Assembly: GCA_036877525.1 (NCBI GenBank)
Contig: JAZGTH010000068.1
Span: forward strand, 4,079,501-4,143,500
DNA from: Chromobotia macracanthus
Lineage: Eukaryota > Chordata > Actinopteri > Cypriniformes > Botiidae
DNA length: 64,000 nucleotides
Direction of reading: 5' to 3'
The notes under the pieces are model-generated. The model was given only the letters and a program-made list of their open reading frames with translations, was not told where the DNA came from and searched no databases. The translations under genes were made by a program, and so were the position numbers. Shown here piece by piece: positions 26,415 to 37,662 of the stretch (position 1 is the stretch's first letter; each line of letters starts with the position of its first letter).

Positions 26415-26650
26415 AATCTGTTCAGCATCGTCTATTTGCACTAAGTGAAAATAGCCAAAAAATTCTTTGCACCAAGTGTAAATAGCATTTATTGCATTTA
26501 TAGAAGTGTTAATAGAAGGTAGACATTATTAAACTATGTGTTAATAATAGGAAGTTGCTATTTACACTAAATGTTAATAGAAGGTAGATGCAGCAAGATG
26601 CTGTTTTACACATTATATTTACACTGTGTAAAACAGGTAAAATGCAATTT
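26415..26650. repeat. Repeat of 'acactaagtgtaaatagc'-type palindromic units
   Basis: Variants of the near-palindrome recur in both orientations: cactaagtgaaaatagc, caccaagtgtaaatagc, ttgctatttacactaaatg and gtgttaatagaaggtaga (twice). This resembles foldback/MITE-type repeats of cyprinids built from the same motif. Non-coding; boundaries are approximate. Confidence 0.5.
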
Positions 26651-27918
26651 GTAAGTGGCCAGTCTGAGATATCGTACTCGAGATGCAGGACCACTTAGTG
26701 TAATGTACCGCAATGTCAATGGTGCAGTGCCTCACAGGACACCTTTTACATGTAAAAATGTTATGGTTATACCATTATGAAGATTGACCATTTTGAAGAT
26801 TGTTTGCAATTTTGTTTGCAAAGTTATGTCTGAAACTAAGAACTTCCAAAATACTGCAATAAATTTGTGTCCAAATACTGGACACAGAAGAGCACAAAAT
26901 ACCTTTAATGAATGTTGATGTTTCAGTGAGTAAGGACTAGCTAAACTTTCCAAACATTTAGCAATGTGTAGTTTATCGGGCTCCTCGTTCTTTCACATTG
27001 ACCTGTACTAATACCTTTCCTGGTATCCATATCTGACACTGCATGCAAAGGAAGAAGGGAGGTTATCACAGCCTATGAACAACTGCTAACTTTAAACTTA
27101 TCCTGTTAAAAGTTAAAAACGTTAGTCTTGGTTATGAACTATTGATAACATGACTTGAGTAGGCTTGCATTACCACTTAGCATTCTTTGTAGACTGCGCA
27201 AACTGAATAGAAACAGCTTATCGCAGAAATACAATTTATTTGCTCAAATTCTGTAAATCGACATACTGTTTTAGAGGTTGCTTTATTTAGGCTGTGTCGT
27301 ATGTTAAACAAAATTCATAGCAAAACGTCTCTCTTAGTAATAATCTGAAGCTAACAGGATAACTAGCAACCAGAATACGTTAACATTGCAATTGATTTGA
27401 GATAAAAATAAACTTTTAGAAGAAGAACTTGTATCTCTTGTCCAGTTTCACTTTGGTATGCTCTTTCACCAAGCGAACCACATATTCTTGGCCAGATTTT
27501 GGCAGTCAACAGAGAGGATGTTATCCGATGTGTCGTGTGATAAATGTCTATAGACACCCGTATCTGTTCTGAAACTGCAGGAGACACATTGAAATAAAGA
27601 GGAAAAATATCTTATTTTTGTTTTTCAGAAATATATTTTTCATACAATTTTCTGAATGAATAAAATGATCACAATAATTAGGATTAAACCTAAACATGCA
27701 TGGATGCACTGACGGCTTTGAGACGATATGTTAAGGTACAGTACAGTATGGTGAATCACTTTATTCATGATATTTACATCTTTTGTTTTTAATTTATTGT
27801 TTATGTTAATATATTGTTTTTTATATTTGTCCTGTTTACAAAGATAGATTAAATAGTCAGATACAAATAAACATCCATAACAAAACACAATAAACCAAAG
27901 GGTAGCATTAGATTAGAG
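26651..27918. other. No gene seen
   Basis: AT-rich sequence with short open frames only (up to 82 codons, no domains). No repeat that I can name. Confidence 0.5.
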
Positions 27919-28061
27919 CAGGGATGGGCAGCCTCGTTCCTGGAGGGCCAGTGTCCTGAAATTTAGCTTCAACCCTGATAAAACTCACCTGCCTGTAGCC
28001 TTCTAGTAATCCTGGCTAGCTGGTTCAAGCGTGTTTGATTGGCTGGAGCTAAACTCTGCAC
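27919..28061 (+). mobile_element. hAT-like non-autonomous element fragment
   Basis: The left part reads cagggatgggcagcctcgtt cctggagggccagtgtcctg and the right part reads gattggctggagctaaactc tgca (each run split). This is a fish hAT-type repeat whose ends are inverted versions of one another (tcctggagggcc...gagctaaactctgcaggacac). The final inverted tip is cut short after ctctgcacagtg, so the copy is truncated on the right. The internal 'caaccctgataaaactcacctg' strings match the second copy at 33458-33596. Confidence 0.65.
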
Positions 28062-28084
28062 AGTGAAAATGTGTTTTTAAGAGG

Positions 28085-28330
28085 TTTTTGAAGGAAAGAA
28101 GGGAGGATGCTTAATGGATGTCTGGAGGAAGAGCCTTGCACAACCTGTGAGCCGCAGCGGTGAAAGATCTGGCACCCACAGTTACCAGACTAAACTTAGT
28201 GACTACCAATCCCACACTAGAAGATTGTAAGGAGCATAACAGGAGCAATAGGGTTGAAGAAGATCAGGTAAATATGCAGGACCAAAAGTTATGAAGAGTT
28301 TTATGAGAAGTTTTGTGCATGGAAACCAGA
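28085..28330 (+). repeat. Probable worn dispersed repeat
   Basis: The text ccttgcacaacctgtgagcc, gcggtgaaagatctggcacc and gtcaggtaaat-type strings resemble a moderately common teleost repeat, but I cannot name it or see its ends. It directly follows the hAT-like fragment and may have been interrupted by it. Confidence 0.25.
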
Positions 28331-29374
28331 AACCAGAAGTGGAGAGAGGAAGTGACAATGTTAATTTACTGCATGTTAAAGGAGGCCACAGAAAAGTGAA
28401 AACACTGCAAACACAATAATTTGCAATTACATTTGTTTTTATTATATAATTACATTTGCATATTTTTTAAGATGTGCGTCTTTTCCTAATATTTATGAGA
28501 TCATTTCGGCTTCAGCAACTGTTGACAGTGTGTGTTGATGGTGTTTTTCTTAATGATTGTTCCCCTCTTAGATTTAAGATTAAATCTGCAAAGACAAAAT
28601 GAAGTAACTGGGACTGTTTGTTTCCATGCCAAACTAATAAATCATGCAGGGCGAAAGATCTTAAGAGAATATTTTTAGAATAAAAACATGAGATTAAATA
28701 TAAGCTACTATGAGCCTTAAATGAATTACCAGAAGAGAGTCCTGAAGGAGGAGCATTAATCTTCTCTGTCACTTCGTTATCAGATCTAATCTTTAATGTG
28801 GAGCTGTCAGATAATCATAACATTTAGGCACATGCATAAAGAATATAAATTATCATTATTTTAAAATGTCACTAACTTGTGCCAGCAGTCCAGTGAATCA
28901 TTTCTTGAATTATAATTTAAAGCAACTGCTAAAGAAACTCTTGAATTTGTCTAACCAGAATCTGGTGATCAAGAAACAGAATCAGTCAGTGACGAAGCAT
29001 CAGATCAGGTGTTGTGCTTTAAAGATATTTTTAAAATAAATTGTATTTGTGTAATATTAATTCAATAATTTAATAATATAACACCCAGAAAATGGCAAGA
29101 ATGGCAACATGCATTCAAACCAAAACTGTGAAGTGTCAAATTTACAACATGTTTATTTATTTGTGATACATTTTCTTTCCTCATTTTCGTACAATAAAAC
29201 AATTGCACACACTTCTGTTGCATCCATACAAATACAGTCATTTCTGTTTGTCAATATTCTGTGCTTGACATATCCACGTTTGTAATTTCTAATGCCTGCA
29301 AGTGCAAAGAAGACAGAAAACAGATGTTTGTGACTCCAATTAATGGTGATGTCTTGATTTTCCCTCCTGTTGTG
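28331..29374. other. No gene seen
   Basis: AT-rich DNA with no recognisable exon or repeat. Open frames of 77-86 codons lack domains. Confidence 0.5.
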
Positions 29375-29475
29375 GATATAGTTCACCTCAAAATGAAAAA
29401 TCTGCCATCATTTATCAACCCTCATGTCATTTCAAACCCATGTGACTTTCTTTCTTCCCTGAACATATTTTAAGA
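29375..29475 (+). repeat. Dispersed 'gttcacccaaaaatgaaaa' repeat, 5' half
   Basis: Reads atagttcacctcaaaatgaa, then aatctgccatcatttatcaa, ccctcatgtcatttcaaacc and catgtgactttctttcttcc, colinear with the family. The copy stops after the first half. Confidence 0.75.
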
Positions 29476-31371
29476 CATATTTGATGGGGACATGTAAATG
29501 CATAGTAGGAATTTCTCATCTCATATTTTGGTTCTTCAAATAGGAACATTTATGGTTTTCAAACTGTGACAATCTGATGTGGCCACACATATCATGTGTG
29601 GCATATATGTGGAAGTGAGTGCATTGCAGTGAAATCCAGATTCAATGATTCATTGATGTGACAGATTCAGAATATATTCGGGTACTTGAGGAGGTATAGC
29701 TGACACTGCAGTGCTGGAATAGAATCTTTGCTTTGATGAGATTTCAACATTGCCCGCTAAATCAAAGTTAAAGTCCATGCAAAATCAAAATGTCTTTGGT
29801 GAATCTATGAGGTAGACCTTCTTTTTAGTTCTAAGAATAGGAGGCAGCAACCACAGGCCTGATGAGGTTAGCTCAAGCTTTGTACCACATGGGTTGTAAT
29901 ATACTCCCAAACAATTCTGAATTTTCCATGAAAAATGGATTGCGGTTGTGAATTTTAAAGATTTGCACATAGTATTTTAGTATGCATTGCTCAGACTTTA
30001 TTGAGGTTTACGATTCAAACTCAACACAAATCAAGGGTCGCTCGCTCACCCCCTTTTACACCAAGTATAAATTGTGAGCGTTTCCAGAGCTCTGAATTGC
30101 ACTGCGCTCTGTGCCAGACAACCATCCTTTGTTTGTAATGTTGCATCAGAGACTTTTGGGGGTCTAGCACAGCCAGCGTTGGCTTACAGAGTATTAACTG
30201 ACTGTGAACTTGTGAGGATGTTGCACTGGAGATTGAAGAAACAAATGAATTGGATCAAGTGAACATTGTATTTATAAAACCTGTGTATTCATTCTTCTTA
30301 ATAAGACAAACAATGGAAACAATGTCATTATAATGGAAAATCTTTCTATAATCAAGGACGACACAAGTGTATCAGTTTATTTTCATTAAGGAATCACATT
30401 AACAAGCAAACCACAGACATTGTAGATATTACTGCATATTGAATAGTTTAATTCATTAACTCAAAGGAACTCAGAGTCAAAGCTTATATATTTTTTTACT
30501 GGATGAACACATTACCAAACTATATCTGAGTAGCCATCATTTCTTAATTACAATATGTTTCCCAAAATCTGAGCAGAATTCTGTATTTATTTAATTACCA
30601 TACCATTCCATAGAAAACAATAGATCAAAAGCTTCATAAAAATTCAGTTTGTAAAGGCCATACTGTTTAGTTGAACTGTGCCTTTAAGAATAACGGAAAT
30701 TTTTTCATTAAGCAGAGATGGCACTATCACACCAGGAATGGTTAAAGAAATGTCTTTAGAAGCCGATCGATGTTTAACACAATTACCAAACTCAGACACA
30801 CTTTCACTTATTTAGTTTTTAAGTAAAATCCCTAAGTATCCCATAAATTCTCAGACTATGTGGCTTGACTGCCTCCTATTTATTGTTAGTGTTCCCTTTT
30901 GTAATTAACTAGCACGCATGGCTAAGGTTAAACCATTAGCCTTAATAAGGGCCAAAATTACTTTCTATGTTTCGGGCTCCACTGCCATTATTACTGTCTG
31001 ATGTCATTAAGGGAATTAATTGGATGCCCCTGCGGTGTAAGAGCACATTTATCAAGGAATCCTTAACAGAGAAAGCACATTTTTTGGGTGACAACAGAAC
31101 TTCTGCTGAAACGCATGCTTCAAACCCTTTAAATGTATTGATTGAGTTACCTGTATATTTGGACGTGTGTTACTGCAACATATTTGTTCTTCTTGATTGT
31201 CACGTTAGAGGCAAACGTACGACACCTCTTTATATATTCAGATTTTTTAATTTCTTTACAGCTAATGGTTCACAGCACAATTTTAGAAGTCTCAGACGCT
31301 CCCCGGCATCCCAGAGGTACAATTATATTTGACAAGAGACCTTCATCAGGCTAACACAAAATAAAAATTAG
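29476..31371. other. No gene; strong enhancer-like block at 30.9-31.1 kb
   Basis: No coding region is supported. The stretch at about 30880-31120 is rich in homeodomain-type cores (gtaattaactag, ccattagccttaataag, gtcattaagggaattaatt) in otherwise complex sequence. It also carries a 121-codon open frame (30967-31332) without known domains, which I regard as a by-product. The remainder is plain AT-rich DNA. Confidence 0.4.
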
Positions 31372-31510
31372 CACCACTCCTCACTGCTGCCCACTGCTCC
31401 ATGTGTGTTCACTGCTCACCGGTATGGGTTAAATGAAGAGGACACGTTTAAGTATGGCTTAACATGGGTAACAAACACGTTATGGGTTGACAACACGTTA
31501 CTTTCACTTT
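31372..31510 (+). repeat. Worn SINE-like repeat ('cactgctgcccactgctcc')
   Basis: cactgctgcccactgctcc, tgtgtgttcactgctcac, atgggttaaatgaagagga and cacgttactttcactt occur in the order of a common teleost short repeat whose consensus ends 'gggttaaatgcagagga...cacgttact'. No pol III boxes remain. Confidence 0.5.
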
Positions 31511-31994
31511 AAGGCTGGCACGAAGCAGAAAAGATGAAGATAATGTCAACATCCTGGACCAAGTTTTGTTTATTTGCTATGCACAGTTATGCATCATCTG
31601 GCAAAGTCGACAAAAGTGTAAACAATCTCAGAGCTGGCTCATTTTATTCACCAATAATAATGGGCTGTGAAACAGCACAGAAGGAAAAACAGCATGAAAC
31701 CAAAGAGTGCAGGCAGGAGAATTCACAGACACTCAACCTTGCCAAAAAAATAGTGTTACCTGTGCTGCATAGATGTGAAATGTGAAACCAAAAAAGCCTA
31801 AAAAGCGAGAAGTGTTCAGGGGATTAAGTTCTGAGTGCGTTCGAGGTTTGGTAACAGATGTCGCGTCTGTGTTCTTGAAAACTCTTAAGTCAGATTCTTA
31901 GTAAACAGATTAAAACAAATGATTGTTCTTTCTTTTCTGAGATTATCATGTAATTTCAAATAATCCCCATGCATCTTCTGTCTTACTAGCCTTG

Positions 31995-32046
31995 TTCAAA
32001 TTCAAGATTTAAGATTTTATTTGTCACATACAGCAGATATGGTCTG
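31995..32046 (+). repeat. Short dispersed repeat ('caagattttatttgtcacata')
   Basis: The string caagatttaagattttattt gtcacatacagca matches a short dispersed fish repeat. A second poor match is at 45905-45925 (caagattttaattgtcacat). Confidence 0.4.
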
Positions 32047-33457
32047 TGGTTGGTTGCAGTTTAATAAAGAATTTAAGGGTGATGTATGTTTATGAGTTTT
32101 GTGTAAAATGTGTATTAATGTTAAATACTTCTTCCTTTCCCTGAAAAATATACAGAGAAAACTGATTGAATGAATAAATTATGAATAAACCGCTCAAGGG
32201 TTTATCTCTGGAAACGTTTAAACAGGGTGAAGGGTCTCCTGTTTCCCCCTAGGGCCAACCAGTGGGTGGGGCTAGGACAACAATTCCCGGAACTGCATGC
32301 ACCTGTTTTTCCCTCTATGTTTATGTTTTTTTATGTAACGTATGTTCATTCTGGTTGGATCTTTTTTATTCTTCGGAGACACATGGGAATAAACTCTTCA
32401 CAGGAGAACTTCTTCAGATGTTCAGATGTTCTTCAGAAGAAGACTATCAAGAGAAATGCAGACACGGACATTCTGAGAAATTAGAACTACAGCATAACAA
32501 CAAAAATAGAAATATAAAATGAATGTGTATACTATATGTACAATTTCAGTAAAAAATGATTATTATTATTAAAATGTCTGACTGTTTGATTGCATCTTAG
32601 CTAACCTGAGCACAATTTAACACATTGTTGAGATCTCTTCTTAAGGTAGACAGCCATGAGGTCACCTTTATCCCAAGAGAAAAACCTAAAACGCAGAAAT
32701 CATAAATGCAATGTAAAATGTTTCATTCATATAACCTTATTGTCTAGGAAAAATAACTGCTATCTCATTTGTGATTTCCAAATTTGATAAGTGCATCAAT
32801 GAGGTCTTTGAAAAATTAACATACACTGTACATATTTTACCTCTTAAGAGTACAAGCTTATAATGACAAGGGATTTTGTCAGGATTGTTCTCTTGGATTA
32901 AATCTGCAGAGTGCAGAAAGCTCGCTCTTCCGCGAAAGCTCCCACACTCCACTAATGAGACTTTCCATCAAGACTGTGAGTGTCAGATCTGGCAGCGTTA
33001 GACACTTGAATGTTTATCACGGAAGAGATACACATTCAAATGCGTGACGTGACGCTGCACATGTATTAAGAATAATTGAATTCATCACCTCTGCTGTTCT
33101 AAGTCTGTTATAATGTGTTATACTTTCTGAACTCTTTGTTTGATGCTCAGAACAGATTAGCTTGTGCAACACAAAATCACACAGGAATATTTTTGTTTTT
33201 ACCAAACCTAATAATGTTTTATCAAGAACCCAACACATTTATAGGATTTATTTGCAATATATTACATTTTATTGATATCCGGGGTGTGATATGATAATAC
33301 TGCGACACTCTGTGAACTGCGTTTCACAACTGTAATATATATTACGATCTTTTACTTTTGTTTGTTATTTATCGTTATTGGACTTCTGTGCGTTGCTTAA
33401 CAAGTGCAGAACTTCCTGCTTTATTCCACAATAGAGGCATATAAATAAACTACACCA
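32047..33457. other. No gene seen
   Basis: Contains a somewhat GC-richer piece at 32225-32310 (ctagggccaaccagtggg) and a short direct repeat cttcagatgttcagatgttc at about 32411-32430. No exon, RNA gene or named repeat could be supported. Confidence 0.45.
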
Positions 33458-33596
33458 GAGCTATTCAACACAGAGACTTTATCCCAAGCCTAATCAAACA
33501 CACCTGCGTGTGATTTCCAGGTTACTCTGAAGACCTTGGATTATCAGGTTTAGGTGTTGGAGATAAGGATGGTGCCTTTTCAGGACAAAGGCAGTG
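33458..33596 (+). mobile_element. hAT-like non-autonomous element, worn second copy
   Basis: The order agagctattcaac, agcctaatcaaacacacctg, gaagaccttggattatcagg, ttaggtgttggagat, caggacaaaggcagtg parallels the fragment at 27919-28061 and the fish hAT-type consensus, including the inverted ends (ctattcaac on the left, caggacaaa on the right). Heavily mutated, non-coding. Confidence 0.55.
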
Positions 33597-33712
33597 TTAT
33601 TTAGAAAAGGTGTGGGGGATAGTGTACTGCAGCTTGGTTCTAGTGTGTGTGTTTAGATACACACCTACTATCTATGTATAATACAAAACACAGCATACGG
33701 TGTATGTTAATT

Positions 33713-33735
33713 TATATATATATATATATATATAT
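33713..33735. repeat. Short (TA)n tract
   Basis: About 23 bp of ta dinucleotides. Confidence 0.9.
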
Positions 33736-34149
33736 ACTTGTTTTATATATAGCTTGTTTTAATTTATGAGCATTATTCTTTCTTCTCATACACTTATTCG
33801 GAAGTCAGTCTCATTTTTCTCAAAAATAATAATGTTAAAAATATAACATGGTATTTATGTAAAATAACGTAAGACATTTTATATTTTCTCCCAGAGAACT
33901 CTGCCCTGAAAAATAGAATCACTATTTTAATGAGGTTTGGGTCAACATTGTTGACCATGTGATTTGGAAAGACTTCGAAATTTGTTTACCTCATTAAAAC
34001 AATATTACTTGTCAATTTGACCATATGACCATTTAAGAAAGAAAGAGACCTGCTATATTTACAGTACAGTACAATACACTGAGCAGCAGGACAAGCTTGG
34101 GAATAACTGTTTAAAGTAAATAGGCCACACTGACACCTTTCACCATGTG

Positions 34150-34335
34150 ATTTACATTTATTTATTCAGCAAATGCTTTCAGTCAAACTAACTTAAAAAT
34201 TAGCAGCAACAAAGAGATTCATCCAAAGGAGACAGTAATGTTAGACATGCGGTAATATAAGTTTCGAGATTACTCAGAGAAAAATTAAAGACAGTTATCA
34301 GACTGTAGTAGATATGTAGATGTTGGCGCCTCAGA
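34150..34335 (-). repeat. SINE/LINE 3' end, minus strand
   Basis: The plus strand reads atttacatttatttattcag caaatgctttcagtcaaact aactta, the reverse complement of the fish tail 'taagtcgctttggataaaagcgtctgc(t/c)aaatgaataaatgtaaat'. The adjoining sequence to about 34335 looks like further body. The tRNA-derived head is not visible. Confidence 0.5.
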
Positions 34336-34374
34336 CAAGAAACAATGCAGTGGGGATGAACTGTCCATTTGTAA

Positions 34375-35275
34375 TTTAGAAAAAATATGTGTAATGGCCT
34401 CATCGCCCCCTCACTCAGAAGACCACCCCACTGTTTCATAAACATCCTGTACAGAAGCCCCCAACAGCAAGGCTTTTTGGAGGAAGCCATACCCTTTGTG
34501 GAATTCCTCATGAGCCACAGAGATTACTTCCACTCCAATCCATCTGCTTATAGATGTTTGGTAGCCAGGCAACCCTTCTTAGGGGTACTGAAGCATACCA
34601 GTAACTGATCAGATTTTCTCCATTGAGAGGTCTTCTCTATGTAGTGCCCTAACAGAGCAAAGCAGATGTAGCTTTTCCTGTCCCGCTGGCATGTGAGGAG
34701 GTGGGTGGAAGGCCTGAAGCACTGTAGATCTGGCCACATTGGTCAGCACCTTGGGCATGGGCCTTGGGTGAGGGATTACCCACACACTGCCCGGGGCAAA
34801 CTCAAAGCAGGAGGAGGCAACTGACAGGGCCTGCAAGCAATCACCTCTAAACATGGTGATTGCTTGCAAAAATGCTAGAGTTATATATCTCGTCAAATAA
34901 ATCTCTTCAGAGTGATGTATCTGAGAAATGCTGATTGTAGGGGCCCGAAGGGTGCCAGGGAGAGCCCCTCCACTACTGTAGCTAGTTCCCAGGGTGGGAC
35001 CCTGTCCTGGACCAGCCTCATCCTTAAAGTTCCACAGAGGAAATAAGACACCAAATTGTGTTACTTCGAAGATGCACAAGTTGTGGAGGAACTCCCGAGC
35101 TTGAGGGCTTGAGCTAGCAGACAAGGGGCCAAAGCCATCTCATACTTCTCCTCCAACTTCCCCGATGTAAAACCAATCAAAAGTATACTAGTTGCACATG
35201 CGCTCCAGACGCAGTCATGCTGAGGGTGTTCACCAAAGTGTTGTCATGTGTCAGCACTGAGTTCCCTCGAAAGAA
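34375..35275 (-). pseudogene. DIRS-type retrotransposon tyrosine recombinase relic
   Basis: On the minus strand, 34800-34640 reads LQALSVASSCFEFAPGSVW, then PMPKVLTNVARS, VLQAFHPPPHMPAG and LHLLCSVRAL. After a frameshift it continues YIEKTSQWRKSDQLLVCF, then a stop, then NSTKGMASSKK near 34480-34512, and VGWSSE with a worn THIFSKLQM near 34385-34435. This is the order of the tyrosine recombinase (phage-integrase fold) that DIRS elements use to insert circular DNA. The conserved H-S-T-R-G box reads N-S-T-K-G and the Tyr nucleophile position reads Ser, so catalysis is lost. Outward to about 35275 lies possible 3' non-coding or repeat sequence. Several frameshifts and stops prove decay. A 171-codon open frame (34609-35124) is only one part of this relic. 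Confidence 0.75.
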
Positions 35276-35930
35276 AACTTCTGATGATCCTTATATTTAT
35301 TGGTGTGAAACATCCATTTTCCATTATTTTGTAATTTGAGTTTTTGGAGGATCTTTTTCCTTGCATTCTTTCTCAGATTTAATATATGAGCTGTTGGTGT
35401 CCATCTCTGCTCAAGGTCCCTATTGGATCGATTGTAGACTGTCTGCTCTTATATTGGGGCTTGTAAAAGAAAAGCTTGCAAATAAAAAGAAAAGTTTGTT
35501 ATACCTAACTTTAAGAGTTGCTTTTTCTTTCGTCTGACATTTTTTTCTTGAAAAAAAGTTTTCAGAAAACTTTCTTTATTTGAACATACTGAAATGAAAC
35601 CTTGTAAGTTGACATGTAAGTATAACATTTCTAACATCTAAATCTGGAAGTGTGGTTTTAAACATCAAGAGATCCATGTGCTTTCATACTCACATCAAGC
35701 TGAAATCAGTGTGTGAGTCAAATTATTCAGTGTAAATAATGACAACTTCTGAGTTCCACAGCGAATTATGAAGAACTCATAACACTCATAACAACAAAGG
35801 CAACAACAAATACAAAAACATTTTAATTGAGAGAAATGATAAATTATTAATCAAGACAACACTTTGTAATCTTGATTTGCATGTTCTAATGGGTCAAGCT
35901 TTAGCTAGTTAGCATGGGTCATAAGCTTGG
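35276..35930. other. No gene seen
   Basis: AT-rich DNA between the DIRS relic and the 61-bp tandem array; no exon or named repeat. Confidence 0.5.
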
Positions 35931-36112
35931 GTCATTCTTGTGGTGCTGTCAGCCAATCAGCATTGTCATTTTTCTATGGCTCCAGTGGTCTGTCATTCTT
36001 GTGGTGCTGTCAGCCAATCAGCATTGTCATTTTTCTATGGCTCCAGTGGTCTGTCATTCTTGTGGTGCTGTCAGCCAATCAGCATTGTCATTTTTTATGG
36101 CTCCAGTGGTCT
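35931..36112 (+). repeat. 61-bp tandem repeat, three copies, each with a CCAAT box
   Basis: Three consecutive units (35931-35991, 35992-36052, 36053-36112) begin gtcattcttgtggtgctgtc and include agccaatcagcattgtcatt and tatggctccagtggtct. The first two are identical; the third lacks one base in the T-run. Each carries agccaatcag, a good NF-Y (CCAAT) site. Because 61 is not a multiple of three, the same peptide appears in all three frames, which creates overlapping open frames of 66-127 codons that are artefacts. A further cagccaatcagct lies at about 36206-36218. Confidence 0.95.
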
Positions 36113-36282
36113 GTCATATGGTTTTAATGGTTTATATGACTGATAAACCATGCACAAAGATGATATATTTCAAATCACATGCCTCCAGGGGTGCGCATTT
36201 CCTAAGCCAGCCAATCAGCTGTCTAGAAAATAGATGCCAGAATTCTACCAGAGAGGTTTTTCCAGGTCTTTTGGACCGCCTT

Positions 36283-36380
36283 GGAAAGATCCTTTGATTA
36301 CTTAACATCATCTGTAATCTTGCATATTGTAGGAAAGATCCTTTGATTACTTAACATCATCTGTAATCTTGCATATTGTA
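36283..36380 (+). repeat. 49-bp tandem duplication
   Basis: Two head-to-tail copies of a unit starting ggaaagatcctttgattact and ending cttgcatattgta, at 36283-36331 and 36332-36380, with no mismatch that I can see. The identity suggests a recent slippage or unequal exchange. Confidence 0.95.
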
Positions 36381-37418
36381 CAGTCAGTTCCAACACACAG
36401 GTGTCATTTTGGACTGAGTCTAAGAGTTTCATGGCAGCAATAAACAGAGGCAGCAGTTAAAAAAGTGTGTGACTGCTTTCCAGTTGTGAAGGAAACAGAC
36501 TGTGCAGCTCTCAGCTTGAATCCAGGTTAGTTTGACAGCAGGCAAAATCTTTTGGTTGCTGTTCCTATAGCATAATGAGGCCGTGGCTTGGAATTGTCAG
36601 CATCACTGCTGAATTTGTAGGTGTCTTACAGAGATTTAGAATCATATATTGATCAAATTTTTAAGAAATTGATCTATACACATGGCTGCCCCTTCTCCCA
36701 ATGCTTTACATTCAATGTGAGTCAAAGACAAGACAGAAATAACACAATGTTTCTCAAAAGAGTTAATTTAGAGTTTCAGAGATTATTCCTAAGCCACTAG
36801 ATGGATAAAAGAAAATAGCAATAATGGAACATGACATGGAGATGCCTCCGGGCAGAGATTGTGTTCTGAAGGTTATGTTACACTCCATGCTGCTCTGAAA
36901 GGCTTTTCTAGAACAATAGAAAAGGTTAGCTAATCTCATTGAGTGAGATGTACCATGAATGTATTGCATGCATGTAAATGACATAACACCTTCAGATCGG
37001 GAGATCACAGCTGCTTTGGTTTCTGTGGGCTGTGGGAATGTGTTGCGCTCTTGGAAGCTATGAATTATTTGGTAGACTCGTGGCTATGGAAAGATTGTGT
37101 GAAATCTGTTTTTAAATCCATGCTAGTCCTTTACAGGTGGTGTGTCTCTTCCTGTGGGTGCACAGGAGGTTAGGTGGCCATGACAACCATGGATGCTGCG
37201 ATCCATAATTGTCATTGCAGTCAGGAGATCACCAGGATGGTGTGTAGGTGTTTTCACAGCAAATCAGAAGACATGATCTGCACTATAAACTTTTAGGTAC
37301 CTGGTTTTATACTGTTAGCACCTTTGTACCTATAGTTAGTACATTACAATATGTTTTTGAAGAGTTATGATTTATAGACTGGATGCTTTTTTATCAATTT
37401 TTATTCATGGATTTTGAA
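36381..37418. other. No gene seen
   Basis: Mixed unique DNA. The short open frames have no domains, and I recognise no repeats. Confidence 0.5.
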
Positions 37419-37662
37419 CAGTGGCCCCAAAAAGCATTTAGCACACTTCCAAATGTCAGGATGTCATTTATAACAAAAACAAATATCAAAGCAAGTGCCG
37501 GTTAATTTAAATTCCACTAAAAATAACCTTAATGTCAAAAGTTATCGCAAAAATGGCTAAAGTTAGTTCTGAGCAAAACTCCAGCATAATCTGTTTGTCA
37601 CTTGCTTTTAAACGTTGCTTTTTAATGATTGTTTAAGTGTCCAAATATTTTTGAGGCCACTG
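37419..37662. mobile_element. Tc1/mariner-type MITE (cagtggcccc family)
   Basis: The left tip cagtggccccaaaaagcatt is mirrored by the right tip aaatatttttgaggccactg, and a TA follows the right end (37663-37664). On the left the expected TA reads AA, a likely point mutation. The 244-bp element is non-coding. A related but longer element lies at 41370-41722. Confidence 0.7.

Noticed and set aside
29580..29602. 8-bp hairpin gccacaca...tgtgtggc
   Set aside because: Short enough to be expected by chance in 64 kb.
30967..31332. 121-codon plus-strand frame
   Set aside because: No domain; it overlaps a homeodomain-site-rich block that is better explained as non-coding.
35914..36297. 127-codon open frame with a repeated peptide (SQSALSFF, SANQHCHF)
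   Set aside because: Product of the 61-bp tandem repeat, which cycles through all three frames; three overlapping frames show the same peptide.
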